A stretch of DNA of 13,737 nt from Euperipatoides rowelli (lineage: Eukaryota; Onychophora; Udeonychophora; Euonychophora; Peripatopsidae), in the NCBI GenBank assembly GCA_003024985.2, contig PXIH01S0014789.1. The stretch is one strand, 5' to 3'. The notes beneath the pieces were generated by a model, which had not been told where the DNA came from, searched no databases, and worked only from the letters and a program-made list of their open reading frames with translations. The position numbers and the translations under genes are program-made. Positions 1-8,273 of this stretch are shown here, one piece after another; within the stretch, counting starts at the first letter, position 1; every line of letters begins with the position of its first letter.

Positions 1-219
1 TAGATAATTTCAACTTACTACAATTAGCCATATTGGTGGACAGATAAAGGGATCTGACCCTGCTTTTAATATATTTTCTTTACAGTCCTAACCTTACTGT
101 AACACATGAACCCTAGAATAATCTAGTGGAGAAATAATATTTTGCTGAGCACTGATTTAGATAATTTCAAATTACTACCTTCGGCCATATTGGTGGGCAA
201 ATAACGGAATCTGACCAAT
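1..219. repeat. Partial direct repeat, period 157 bp
   Basis: Bases 1-61 and 158-219 are near-identical copies. Both open with TAGATAATTTCAA, share CCATATTGGTGG in the middle, and end near ATCTGACC. They are 157 bp apart and the first copy touches the window edge, so the array probably continues upstream. No open frame of note lies inside. It may be a two-copy remnant of a longer satellite or two copies of a dispersed element. Confidence 0.6.
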
Positions 220-486
220 ATTTATTTTAATATTCCTAAATATTGGTTAAATTTTACAATTAAATTAATTAATTTATTTTTTAAATTTTAATTTTGTGTG
301 GCTCAGGATTTAACTCATTTAAATATTTAATAGTACAATAAAGAAATAAAATATCAAAAATCATGTTGGACCCTTTTTTTATTATTATTTTTTGGTAATT
401 GTTAAATTCCGCACATCATTTATCCATGTGCCTTTATAACAGGCATCATTTAGAAGTGTGGATTTATAAAGTTGAGGAGCAGCATT

Positions 487-780
487 CAGGGGTGGACTAA
501 GGGTTAAGGGGGGATGGGGAGGGGATTTACCCTGGGTACCACCACAGGTGGATGCCAATTATTATTTTTAGGGGTGAGGGGTGACAAATTTGTGATGTGA
601 AAGAGGGTACAGGGGCAATATTAACTAGGCCAATAGTAACTTAAGGGGCCCCTAAGGAGGGGGGCACACATCCATACAACTAAAAAACAAAAAGCTTATC
701 AAAATATTCACAGTAAATAATTTGTCCTTTCTCTCATTAAAACGGCCATACAACCAAAAAAAAAATTATCAACATAATTG
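487..780. mobile_element. Decayed hAT-like non-autonomous element (5' terminus plus internal repeats)
   Basis: The segment opens with CAGGGGTGGACT, a hAT-type terminus (CAG followed by G-rich sequence). A G-rich stretch follows, then two internal units near 663-705 and 745-775 that read roughly CATACAAC(C/T)AAAAAA followed by AGCTTATCAAAATATTCACA. The same two-unit block occurs inside the TSD-bounded element at 7245-7514, so the two are probably related copies. I could not find a matching right terminus or a second copy of the flanking octamer at 479-486. The right boundary is therefore approximate and the element is probably truncated. Confidence 0.4.
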
Positions 781-1872
781 AATCAGAATCTCTAAATTAT
801 AAAAAAGGTCACAAGTAGAGAAGATCTTATAAATGCCACTTATCAGGAAAATATCAAACTAATTGTAACAAGAGCACAATATTCAGTAAACATGTTACAT
901 ATTACATATTTATCAATGTATTGATTATTTTTTAAAACAATGTATTTATTTATTTACTCTTCATTTATCAATGTATTGTATTTATTTGTTTGTTTGTTTA
1001 TTTGATCACTCATCATTTTATTATCCATTTATATATGTTTATTTATTTAGCAATTTAGTGATTTCCTTATAGATTTTTTTTATTTCATATTTGTTTCACT
1101 ATTTATAAAACTTAGATTTTTACACCTTTTTTAATGAAACTAGATCTTTTAAGCCCCTGTACACGGGCATTCAACCTTTTTTTAATATATATTTATCACA
1201 GTGATTTAAGATAATTTTTTTTTTTTTTAGTTTCGAATAATCCCGTTAGATGGCGCTATTACCGGCATCGGAACACGATCACATAAATTAAACATATTTG
1301 TTTTGGTTTTTTTTTTTGGTTTTTTTTTTTTTGGAAAAATAAAACTAAATTGACAAATTTGAAATACGCATTGATAATAGACTTTAAAGAATACCAAAAA
1401 AACTGTAATTCTTTAAAGATTCAAAAGTCTATGAGTAACATAATTATGCTATTGAACAAACTCTATTGAACAAACTTCCAAAATTTAACTACTTCAAATA
1501 AGCCTTACAAATAGAGAATAAAAAAAGATTTTATAATTTTTATAGACAAAATACTTGATGTTTTGTATACCTACTTTCGCATTATAACAAAGATAGCAAT
1601 ATTTCAATGACAAATCTCTAAGAAAATGTACTTTCATCTACTTTTCTTTTAAAAATAAAAAATTATTTATGAAGAGTCTGTGTAATATGGGGCTGTTCAA
1701 CCACTCCTTTCAAACAGCAAACTTTATGATCTGCCCAATGGCAATGTCATTATTAAAAATGCTTGAAAGGTATGAAGAGGTACAACACTGTGTAATTGGA
1801 ACTTGGTATTAAACCTGGACACAATAGCAATCCCATTTCTTATGCAGGCTGAGTACTTTCTTTATAGACACA
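781..1872. other. A+T-rich non-coding stretch with simple repeats
   Basis: No credible gene is visible on either strand. The stretch holds TATT- and TTTG-type simple repeats (about 940-1050) and long T runs (about 1220-1335). It also holds one G+C-richer island near 1240-1280 that includes a CTCF-like match at 1243-1257. Confidence 0.6.
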
Positions 1873-2703
1873 TTAGACATTTTCTAATCCTGGTGTATTT
1901 TTAAGGGCATCGTTAATTTCCTTATGAAATTTATCATCCTTTTCACGAAGAGATTGCAACGATTGATCCTCAGTCGATATATACAGCTGGTCTTCATACC
2001 GTGCATCATCAGCCTTCATAGAAATGTCAACTGAATCATAAGCAAACTTCCATCATACCTAGAGTGTATATCACATCACCATCATTCACCCTTTTCAATC
2101 TTTTAATAAACGCACCAGTAGAACCAGCTACATTCATTAAATCACTACTTATGGGAGTAACTTCCACGCCATTCACATCACTACCATGAGCAAAATTATC
2201 AGATGGTTCCATCACACTCTTATCTCCTAACAGGGCATGTTTATAAGACTTTTTACAAACGTGTTCTTTTATTGGTGTGAAAACACGGTGAACACCATGC
2301 ATATTTAGAAATTCAAAACCATGCATAGTTACAAGCTCTAACGTGGTCATCATGCCTACACTTGAAGCATATAAGTTTTCGATTCTTAGCTTGAATCCAG
2401 CCTTTTATACCAAATTTGGACAAAATCAAATAAGGCAGGTCATTAATACTCTTAGAATAGTTCAATGCAAAGTGAATATAAGTAGAAGTTTCAAACTTCT
2501 TATTTTGATTGACTCTAATCTTAGTCGGCTTAATTGCCAGAACAGTACCATAATTTTATAATAAAGTTCTAGTTCTTTCTTATGGAAAATAAACTAATGA
2601 ACTTAGGATAATCATTTAATTGGGTATATGAACTAAAGGGTCTCTTATCAGTTTTGGGTGGTATTCTTTCTTGGGAGATACACTGAGTTTTGAACTGATC
2701 AAT
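1873..2703 (-). pseudogene. Broken ORF1 (gag-like, RRM plus CCHC knuckle) of a non-LTR retrotransposon
   Basis: Four minus-strand frames join into one protein interrupted by stops and frameshifts. (i) About 2569-2703 reads IDQFKTQCIS and ends RKN-stop. (ii) 2313-2555 reads YGTVLAIKP (an RRM-like start), then LSKFGIKGW, then the knuckle CFKCRHDDHVRAC. (iii) 2036-2404 continues in another frame with MHGVHRVFTPIKEHV and FIKRLKRVNDGDVIYTLG. (iv) 1873-2052 reads YDSVDISMKADDARYE and ends GLENV-stop. The order YGTVL strand, basic strands, then a Cys/His knuckle is typical of LINE ORF1 nucleic-acid-binding proteins. The knuckle is one residue short of the standard CX2CX4HX4C spacing. At least three frame breaks plus an in-frame stop mean it is not functional. 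Segments (iii) and (iv) are attributed by continuity only, and I do not recognise them on their own. Confidence 0.6.
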
Positions 2704-3127
2704 ATATAGTCTATATAAAGAAAGAGTCTTAATAACTTTATATGATCAGATTAGACAAAAAAAATATGGAAAATTAATGATTCACTTACGGACTTTATTT
2801 GGAAGAAATTTTAATGTTTTTGGTATTGGTTTCAGATATGAAGGTTTGAACTGTCAGCTTTGTAACAGAGGGGAGTCGGATAATTTTTACCATTTGTTGT
2901 TAGTTTGCCCTCATTATAAAAATATGAGAAAGGATATAAAGAAGTATGCTTTTTCAAACATATGTTATTTAAAATATACTGAAAATGAATTTTTGTTTCT
3001 ACTACAAATTTTGGAAAAGATGGAAGAAATCTCTTTGATTCATCGATTCCTATCGGGAATTATGAAAATTAGAAAATTGTATTTGGAAATAGATAACTAT
3101 AATTATGTTGTTTTGTTTTTGTTTTAA
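2699..3127 (+). pseudogene. C-terminal fragment of LINE ORF2 (post-RT Cys/His motif)
   Basis: An open frame of about 142 codons follows a stop at 2696-2698; the first ATG is at 2777, but this is a truncated C-terminus rather than a real start. It contains CQLC NRGESDNFY HLLLVC PHY, a C-X2-C-X9-H-X4-C motif. That motif is typical of the region after the reverse transcriptase in many non-LTR retrotransposons, where it helps bind target DNA and RNA. The reverse transcriptase and endonuclease domains are absent, so this is a 5'-truncated relic. The last residues (IRKLYLEID then a hydrophobic tail) end at TAA 3125-3127. It lies head-to-head with the minus-strand ORF1 relic, meeting near 2700. Confidence 0.6.
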
Positions 3128-3163
3128 TAAGATATTTAAGATTAGGATAGTATGGTTTAAAAG

Positions 3164-3988
3164 CAGTGTTTCTTTCAAAAAATTTTCTCCCGGGATGTGG
3201 GGGGGGGAGGGGTTATTTCACAAGTTTTTTTTGTTTTTTGGGGGAAGCAAGGTGTATGTATTTACAGATTTTTTATAGGCTTTTTTTTTTGNGGGGGGGG
3301 GGTTGCCTTTCTGTCTAATTTGATAAGCTTTTTTGGGGGGTTGATAACATTTTGTTGTCTTTCTGTCTGATTTGATGAGCTTTTTTTTGGGGGGGGGTTG
3401 ACTTGGATGTTTTGTTGCCTTTCTGTCTAATTTGATAAGCTTTTTGGGGGGGTTGATTGGACATTTTGTTGCCTTTCTGTCTTATTTGATAAGCTTTTTT
3501 GGGGGGTTGATTGGACATTTTGTTGCCTTTCTGTCTGATATGATACACTTTTTTTGAGGGGGTAGGTTGACTGGACATTTTGTTGCCTTTCTGTCTGATT
3601 TGATAAGCTTTTTTGAGTGGTTGACTGTAAATTTTGTTGCCTTTCTGTCTGATTTGATAAGCTTTTTTTGACAATGTTTTGTTGCCTTTCTGTCTGGTTT
3701 GTTAAGCTTTTTTTTAATTGACTGGATGTTTTATTGCCTTTCTGTCTCATTATTTGATAAGCTTTTTATTTATGATGTTTTGTTGTCTTTCTGTCTGCTT
3801 TGATAAGCTTTTTTTTTTGTTAGTAAAGTGGCCGTTATGTTGATTTTGTATCTATTGACTAACGTTTTGTTGACGTTCTGTTTAATTTTATAAGATTTTT
3901 TTTTTTAATTTTTCCCAGGGGAGGAGGGGGGTTGGTTTGCTCCAGGGGGTGGGGGCTAAGCCCCCTTGGAGGTAAGCAAGAAACACTG
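3164..3988. mobile_element. hAT-type MITE (825 bp) with perfect 8-bp target-site duplication
   Basis: The left end reads CAGTGTTTCTTTC (3164-3176). The right end, read from the other strand, is CAGTGTTTCTTGC (3976-3988), giving 12 of 13 matching terminal positions. Both ends are flanked by the identical octamer TTTAAAAG, at 3156-3163 and 3989-3996. CAGTGTTTCT termini with an 8-bp duplication are the signature of hAT transposons. No transposase frame is present, so the element is non-autonomous. Its interior is G-rich next to the ends and otherwise filled by a minisatellite (3303-3900). The single N at 3292 lies in a poly-T/poly-G junction. Confidence 0.85.
3303..3900. repeat. Minisatellite inside the hAT element, ~10 units of 45-60 bp
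   Basis: The core TTTTGTTGCCTTTCTGTCTG followed by ATTTGATAAGCTTTTTT recurs. CTTTCTGTCT starts at 3307, 3359, 3419, 3473, 3527, 3587, 3641, 3686, 3738 and 3787, with a degenerate copy near 3874. Spacings are 52, 60, 54, 54, 60, 54, 45, 52 and 49. Most length variation is in the T/G tract after AAGCTT, and nearly every unit keeps a HindIII-type AAGCTT. Repeated antisense peptides (AYQIRQKGNK-like) result from spacings that happen to be multiples of three; I do not call them genes. Confidence 0.9.
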
Positions 3989-3996
3989 TTTAAAAG

Positions 3997-4490
3997 ATTA
4001 AAAATAACTTATATAGTGTATATTATGATGAGTTGTATAAATTTTGTGTAAATTTAGTGAAAATTTTGTATAAATTTTGATTTGGCTTTATAATATGGTA
4101 ATTATTTTGAAATTATCTGATATATTGCAGATTCAGGGTTCTGAATCAGATTTGAGATATAAGAAAGACTTTAAATGTTTGATATGTAATGACTAATATG
4201 TATAACTGTTAAATTTGCAATCCATATAAGAATTAATATTAAAAATCTTACATTGATGTTTTATGTTTTATATTGTGCCAAGATGGTGGCAACTTCATTG
4301 CTTCTTTTTTTGGTATAGCAATTATTGGAATAAATCTGACTATAATAAAAGGCCATTTTGGTTACTTTGGTCACGTGTTCGCTCTATTTTCTGTCCATAG
4401 ATGTCGCTGTATCCTTCATTTTAGACTAACTTTTAAACTAGTAAATAAATAAATATTTAAATCTCTTTTTTCATTTAAATTTATAAATTA
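3997..4490. other. A+T-rich intergenic stretch, no gene seen
   Basis: No credible coding region is visible. Two short motifs stand out: AAGATGGTGGCAAC (about 4281-4294, YY1-like) and TCACGTG (E-box-like, about 4370). TATAATAAAAGG near 4340 resembles a TATA element, but no gene follows that I can support. Confidence 0.5.
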
Positions 4491-4540
4491 ATGTTGAATG
4501 TTAAAGTAAAAAAAGTTTCCAAAATAATTTCAAACTTGCA

Positions 4541-4709
4541 GCCTGATACTGAAGACTTAACCAATTGCTATGAAATAGAAACCATTATGCTTGACCAGAA
4601 ACGCAGGGAGACAAATGTTTCTTCGTCATATAATTGGTTTAAGCTTTGTATTTTATTTCTATTTATTTATTCATACTATCTCATTAGAAAAATATTATAT
4701 ATTATTTGA
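4541..4709 (+). other. Possible terminal exon encoding a tail-anchor-like end (speculative)
   Basis: A splice-acceptor-like AACTTGCAG ends at 4540. The frame that follows reads PDTEDLTNCYEIETIMLDQK and then a hydrophobic run NWFKLCILFLFIYSYYLI, ending with a TGA at 4707-4709. A charged segment followed by one membrane span at the very C-terminus looks like a tail-anchored protein's last exon. A+T-rich DNA gives hydrophobic frames easily, and the pyrimidine tract before the acceptor is weak. The frame is also open upstream to an ATG at 4491. I do not recognise a family. Confidence 0.15.
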
Positions 4710-5400
4710 TAAGGTTTATTATCAATTCACTAAAACTTGATAAGAAAATTAAAAGCAATTCACTTTTCCAAGAATTATCACAGAATCAATACCCACCCTC
4801 TTTAAGATTAATGGAGTCTTGTCTGATAACAATTCTTTGAAATAATTTCAATTGTTGTTTAACTGAGTTAAAATTAATGAATACAATGAACGCTAGTTGT
4901 AGACTGGATATTCAAAACATTTAAAATATATTGTTTTGTTTTGTTTTTCTAAATGATAAAAAGAAACTTTTGAAAATATGAAATTAGAGAAAGAATACTG
5001 TAAAACAAAAAAATAGAAGTTGTGCAACACTATTTATTAAAGATAATAAGAGGAGAAACTAATACCAATATCAAATATATAAACACAAGATGAAAGCCCA
5101 TTCTGAATTGAAATACAAAGGGTCCTAGATATCCTGCATCCCCCCCTACCCATACGCCCATCTCTCAAATCCCTAAAATCATTTAAGAAACATTAAAAAT
5201 ATAAACATTTTAATGAGAGAATGTTTCAAACTATTCAAATGAAAAAAAAATATGTGGTTTTTATTATCTTAATCTGTATTACAGTATACAGTATCTTATT
5301 GTTTAATAATAATAAATGCTAACAATAATAATAATATTTTAATCTAATCGCCGTGTAATCTATGACCTTGAATCACTTTTTCATGTCTTCCAGTAAACTT
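4710..5400. other. A+T-rich stretch, no gene seen
   Basis: No supported gene. It contains a short C-rich run (about 5140-5165) and an AAT microsatellite (about 5307-5337). It ends at the TAA duplication that begins the Harbinger-type element. Confidence 0.5.
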
Positions 5401-5403
5401 TAA

Positions 5404-5751
5404 GCCCGGCGCCGCACTGGAAGATACAACTCGCGTTATCGCCTGATGACTCGCGATGAAATTCGTTGAAAAATAAAACATGTGTCACACTAAACGTGCA
5501 TTACCTCGCGGTAGTTTTTAAACTAGTGACTTTTGTTGTAAAAAAAAAGGGGGCGTGGTTTCACTGCGAGTTATCACTCAAATTTTGAAAACCATCTCTA
5601 TAATTTTTTCCCCCGAAAACCAACGCAGGTCACCACGGGTCAACGCAAAATCACTACGCTTTCGAGTGTGGTGCGGCCGATTGCAACCTATGTTCTTTAA
5701 CATCACCGTGATGCAACGCACGTTATCATATCTTCCAGTGTGGCGCCGGCC
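5404..5751. mobile_element. PIF/Harbinger-type MITE (348 bp) with TAA target-site duplication
   Basis: The termini are inverted repeats of 23 bp (5404-5426 and 5729-5751) matching at 21 positions, with the core CACTGGAAGATA preceded by GGCGCC. The bases just outside both ends are TAA (5401-5403 and 5752-5754), the three-base TWA duplication typical of PIF/Harbinger elements. The interior is far richer in G+C and CpG than its surroundings (for example CTCGCGATGAA, GTGCGGCCG). It carries subterminal ACTCGCG/GTTATC motifs but no transposase. A 67-codon frame at 5555-5758 is a by-product of this composition and runs past the element end. Confidence 0.8.
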
Positions 5752-5796
5752 TAATTAGCTCAATCTTATTGTTTAAAACTTCCACATATGCTTATC

Positions 5797-5804
5797 TATA
5801 AAAG
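5797..5804 (+). promoter_or_regulatory. Canonical TATA-box-like element
   Basis: TATAAAAG lies in the context CTTATCTATAAAAGGTGAGG, about 45 bp beyond the Harbinger-type MITE. This is a full match to the animal TATA consensus. A start site 25-30 bp downstream would fall in the 16-bp repeats. No downstream coding region can be tied to it, so function is unproven. Confidence 0.3.
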
Positions 5805-5810
5805 GTGAGG

Positions 5811-5862
5811 GAATTCCACACTTGCAGAATTCCACAATTGCAGAATTCCACATTTGCAGAAT
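5811..5862. repeat. Three perfect-spacing copies of a 16-bp repeat (GAATTCCACANTTGCA)
   Basis: Units at 5811, 5827 and 5843 differ only at the base after CACA (C, A, T), followed by a partial fourth GAAT. Part of the last copy, ATTTGCAGAAT (5852-5862), recurs inverted as ATTCTGCAAAT at 5879-5889. That forms an 11-bp stem with a 16-nt loop. Confidence 0.85.
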
Positions 5863-6311
5863 CCGTATATAACCTTGTATTCTGCAAATAGATTCTACAT
5901 ATACAGGACTAGTTGAGGTGTTATGACAGTACTAAGTTGGTATTCAAGTCACTAACCTCTTACACTATTTACTTATTCAGTAAACACTGATATTCTTGTA
6001 CATTAACTAAATGTTTGTTATCGTTATTCATTATCACTCGCACAAAACTCAGGGACAGCTAATATAATAGGGAATCTATGCTCTAAACGGCACTAACGCA
6101 AACTGCACAAATGGTCAATCTATATACATTAGTAATGTGGTAATACTTTGAAGATGACTAGATGAAGTTATTAAATACATAGCGGGTGACAAACTTAATA
6201 TTGCCCTTTTCACCTAAAACCCGCCATTGATGGTTGTCGATTGGTTAATGGTTGGGCCAACAGAAGTTGTGTAAAAATATCAAGATTGATCTAAAAAAAG
6301 TATATTACACC
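5863..6311. other. Non-coding stretch, no gene seen
   Basis: Apart from the right arm of the small inverted repeat (5879-5889), nothing recognisable is present: no long frame, no RNA gene and no clear transposon terminus. Confidence 0.5.
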
Positions 6312-6947
6312 TCTTGATTATCATAGTATTGGGGCATAGAGTATTTCTCATGTAATTGGAGTTAGGGTTTAGGGTTTGGTAAGGTTAGGAGTGTTGATTA
6401 TCATAGGGTTGAGGCTTAGTGGATTTCACATGTAGTTGGAGTTAGGGTTCAGGGTTTGGTAAGGTTAAGACTGTTGATTATCATAGGGTTGGGGCATAGT
6501 GGATTTCACATGTAATTGGAGTTAGGCTTCAGAGTTTGATAAGGTTAGGACTATTGATTATCATAGGGTTGGGGCATAGTGGATTTCACATGTAGTTGGA
6601 GTTAGGGTTCAGGGTTTGGTAAGGTTAAGACTGTTGATTATCAAAGAGTTGGGGCCTAGTGGATTTCACATGTAGTTGGAGTTAGGGTTCAGGTTACAGT
6701 AAGGTTATGATTGTTGATTATCATAGTGTTGGGGCATATGAATTTCACAGGTAGTTGGAGTTAGGGTTCAGGGTAATGGTAAGATTATAACTGTTGATTA
6801 ACATAGGATTGGGGTTAAGTGGATTTTACATGTAATTGGAGTTAGGGTTCAGGGTAATGGTAAGGTTATGATTGTTGATTATCATAGGGTTGGGCAAGTG
6901 GATTTCACATGTAGTTAGAGTTAGGCTTCAGGGTAAGGGTATGACTC
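6312..6947. repeat. Minisatellite: 8 units of ~80 bp containing TTAGGG
   Basis: Units start at 6312, 6392, 6472, 6552, 6632, 6712, 6792 and 6873, a spacing of 80 bp except one of 81; the last is shorter. The consensus opens TGTTGATTATCATAGGGTTG. It continues through GTGGATTTCACATGTAGTTG and GGAGTTAGGGTTCAGGG, then GGTAAGGTTA. Most units contain GTTAGGG; units 3 and 8 read GTTAGGC. The first also has TTTAGGG in series, so it resembles degenerate telomere sequence. No coding frame persists. Confidence 0.95.
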
Positions 6948-6968
6948 TAAATAAAAAATAAGGCATCT

Positions 6969-7220
6969 GTGCATTTGGCATGGTTATACACCATTGGTTG
7001 GTTTTGGGAGGAAAGGGCAGTGTTTGGTTTGATACCGGATGCTTGTATTAAATATGTGTCATCTTTTGAATCCTATCACAAAATACAAATACTAGAGGTA
7101 ATCAACTGGAAGGAATATTTACCACTTATGCAATTTATTTCCCAGACATGGGTTCAAAAATACATAAAGGGTGGACATTTGGGTATACATTCTGAGTGGA
7201 GAAACATTTTATTAATATGA
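6969..7220 (+). other. Unassigned 83-codon open frame
   Basis: The frame starts MHLAWLYTIGWFWEERAV and ends SEWRNILLI. It is rich in tryptophan and fairly even in composition, unlike the low-complexity frames elsewhere. It lies between the 80-bp minisatellite and a hAT-type MITE. I recognise no family. It may be a remnant of a mobile-element protein or a chance frame; there is no upstream promoter or splice evidence. Confidence 0.15.
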
Positions 7221-7244
7221 TGGTTTTACTGAAAAAGTCCTATA

Positions 7245-7514
7245 CAGGGCATATCAGAGTCCCTAAGCCTCATAATTTTAGGGACCTCAATTTTTTTGAG
7301 GGGCCTTTATCTGCAGGAACCACCAATTAATCTTTAAACAAACATCCACACTTCCCAAAAAAAAGCTTATCAAAATATCCACAACCAACTTTGTCATCAA
7401 AACATGCATACAACCAAAAAAAAGCTTATCAAAATTACATTTTCCCATTTTATCAATTTTAAAGGACCTCAAAAATATCATTTGCCCTGAGCCACAACTC
7501 CCTAAAAGGCCCTG
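7245..7514. mobile_element. hAT-type MITE (270 bp) with near-perfect 8-bp TSD
   Basis: The left end reads CAGGGCATATCAGAG. The right end, on the opposite strand, is CAGGGCCTTTTAGGG, matching at about 12 of 15 positions. The flanks are GTCCTATA (7237-7244) and GTCCTACA (7515-7522), seven of eight identical, as expected for an old hAT insertion. Inside are two copies of a block ending AAAAAAAGCTTATCAAAAT (around 7361 and 7418). This block is shared with the decayed copy at 487-780, and its AAAAAAGCTTATCAAA core with the antisense of the 3303-3900 minisatellite. No transposase is encoded. Confidence 0.65.
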
Positions 7515-7522
7515 GTCCTACA

Positions 7523-7915
7523 TCACAATAAAATATAGGGAAATGTTTTTTCACACGTTTGTATAAAATGCACTAAAAATTAGATTTTTTTTTCAGCTAT
7601 TTATAAATTTTAAGACTTTTATGACTAAAAATAAAAGTGTGGGGCACTAAAAAATATTGCATAAGCGCCCCATATGGCTATTTGCATTGGTCAGTTACCT
7701 GAGATTTTATTTTGGCCAGTCACAGCACACATTGTACTTTTTCTTGTATGAATGTCATTTGCATTGAAAATGCTATGTGGCGCCATCTATTGTAGGCTAC
7801 AACAACAAAACTTTTTGAATAGATAAACAAATTGCTGCATGCGGTTTATAGATACAACTTTTTATCAATGAGTTATGTTAAATCGTAATCATAAAGGTAA
7901 TTGCTGGGGGGGGGG
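7523..7915. other. Non-coding stretch with two octamer motifs and a CTCF-like site
   Basis: No gene is supported. ATTTGCAT (POU octamer) occurs at 7680-7687 and 7757-7764. A minus-strand CTCF-like match (core ATAGATGGCGCC) is at 7779-7793. A run of nine or more G precedes the tRNA-like sequence. Confidence 0.4.
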
Positions 7916-7985
7916 TCTCTGTGGGCCAGTTGTCAAGGAGCAGACTGCCCACCCAGATATTGTGGGTTCAAATCCCACATAGAGC
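7916..7985 (+). pseudogene. Degenerate tRNA-like sequence (tRNA pseudogene or SINE head)
   Basis: A perfect T-arm is present: GTGGG, loop TTCAAAT, CCCAC (7962-7978). The acceptor strands TCTCTGT (7916-7922) and ATAGAGC (7979-7985) pair at six of seven positions including one G-T pair. An A-box-like TGGGCCAGTTGTCAAGG (7922-7938) lies before a B-box-like GGTTCAAATCC (7965-7975). The D stem is weak and no five-pair anticodon stem can be drawn, so it is unlikely to be a working tRNA. A tRNA-derived SINE is an equally good reading, but I cannot delimit a body or tail. Confidence 0.6.
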
Positions 7986-8210
7986 ATGGATTTCATGTTG
8001 TTTTTAAAGAAAACATAATCCTTTTTGGTAATTTTGGAAACCATGTATAACATTATTTATCTTAAAATATATTAAATTTATTTTATTCATATAAATTTAT
8101 TGTTTTGAGTTGTTGTTTTTTTTACTACCTGGAATGAACTCGTAACTAACCAAGCCCAACTTCCGGTATAGACTATATGACTTGGCCAGATCAGGATGTT
8201 AATTATTATA

Positions 8211-8273
8211 AAGTTTTGGGGAAGAGTTCAGTTTTGTGTTCCAAAATGGCCACCAATGCCAGATGTAAATTAT
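8211..8273 (+). repeat. Dispersed repeat copy, inverted relative to 9223-9308
   Basis: AAGAGTTCAGTTTTGTGTTC and AAAATGGCCACCA followed by CAGATGTAAATTA match, in order, the reverse complement of 9223-9308. That copy has AAGAGTTCAGATTTGTGTTC, AAAATGGCCACCA and CAGACGTAAATTA, with about 20 extra bases in the middle. This is two copies of one family in opposite orientation about 1 kb apart. Confidence 0.6.

Noticed and set aside
1738-1852. Minus-strand frame reading RNGIAIVSRF and on, vaguely like an endonuclease start
   Set aside because: It follows the ORF1 relic where ORF2 would begin, but it is short, carries a stop soon after and lacks any endonuclease motif I can point to.
2343-2561. 72-codon plus-strand frame
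   Set aside because: It lies opposite the ORF1 relic, is of low complexity and has no recognisable motif; it is a shadow of the minus-strand coding remnant.
3315-3750. Two long minus-strand frames with repeated AYQIRQKGNK-like or QTERQQN-like peptides
   Set aside because: They are readings of the minisatellite; several unit spacings (60, 54, 54, 60, 54, 45) happen to be multiples of three. Two frames are open at once and neither has a plausible start context.
3303-3900. CRISPR array
   Set aside because: Repeats are contiguous with variable T/G tracts rather than identical repeats separated by unique spacers, and the genome is clearly animal.
5555-5758. 67-codon plus-strand frame rich in arginine
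   Set aside because: It falls inside the CpG-rich Harbinger-type MITE and ends just past its terminus; the inverted repeat explains the sequence.
7916-7985. Functional tRNA gene
   Set aside because: The T-arm and acceptor stem are good, but no anticodon stem pairs and the D stem is weak; I call it a pseudogene or SINE head.
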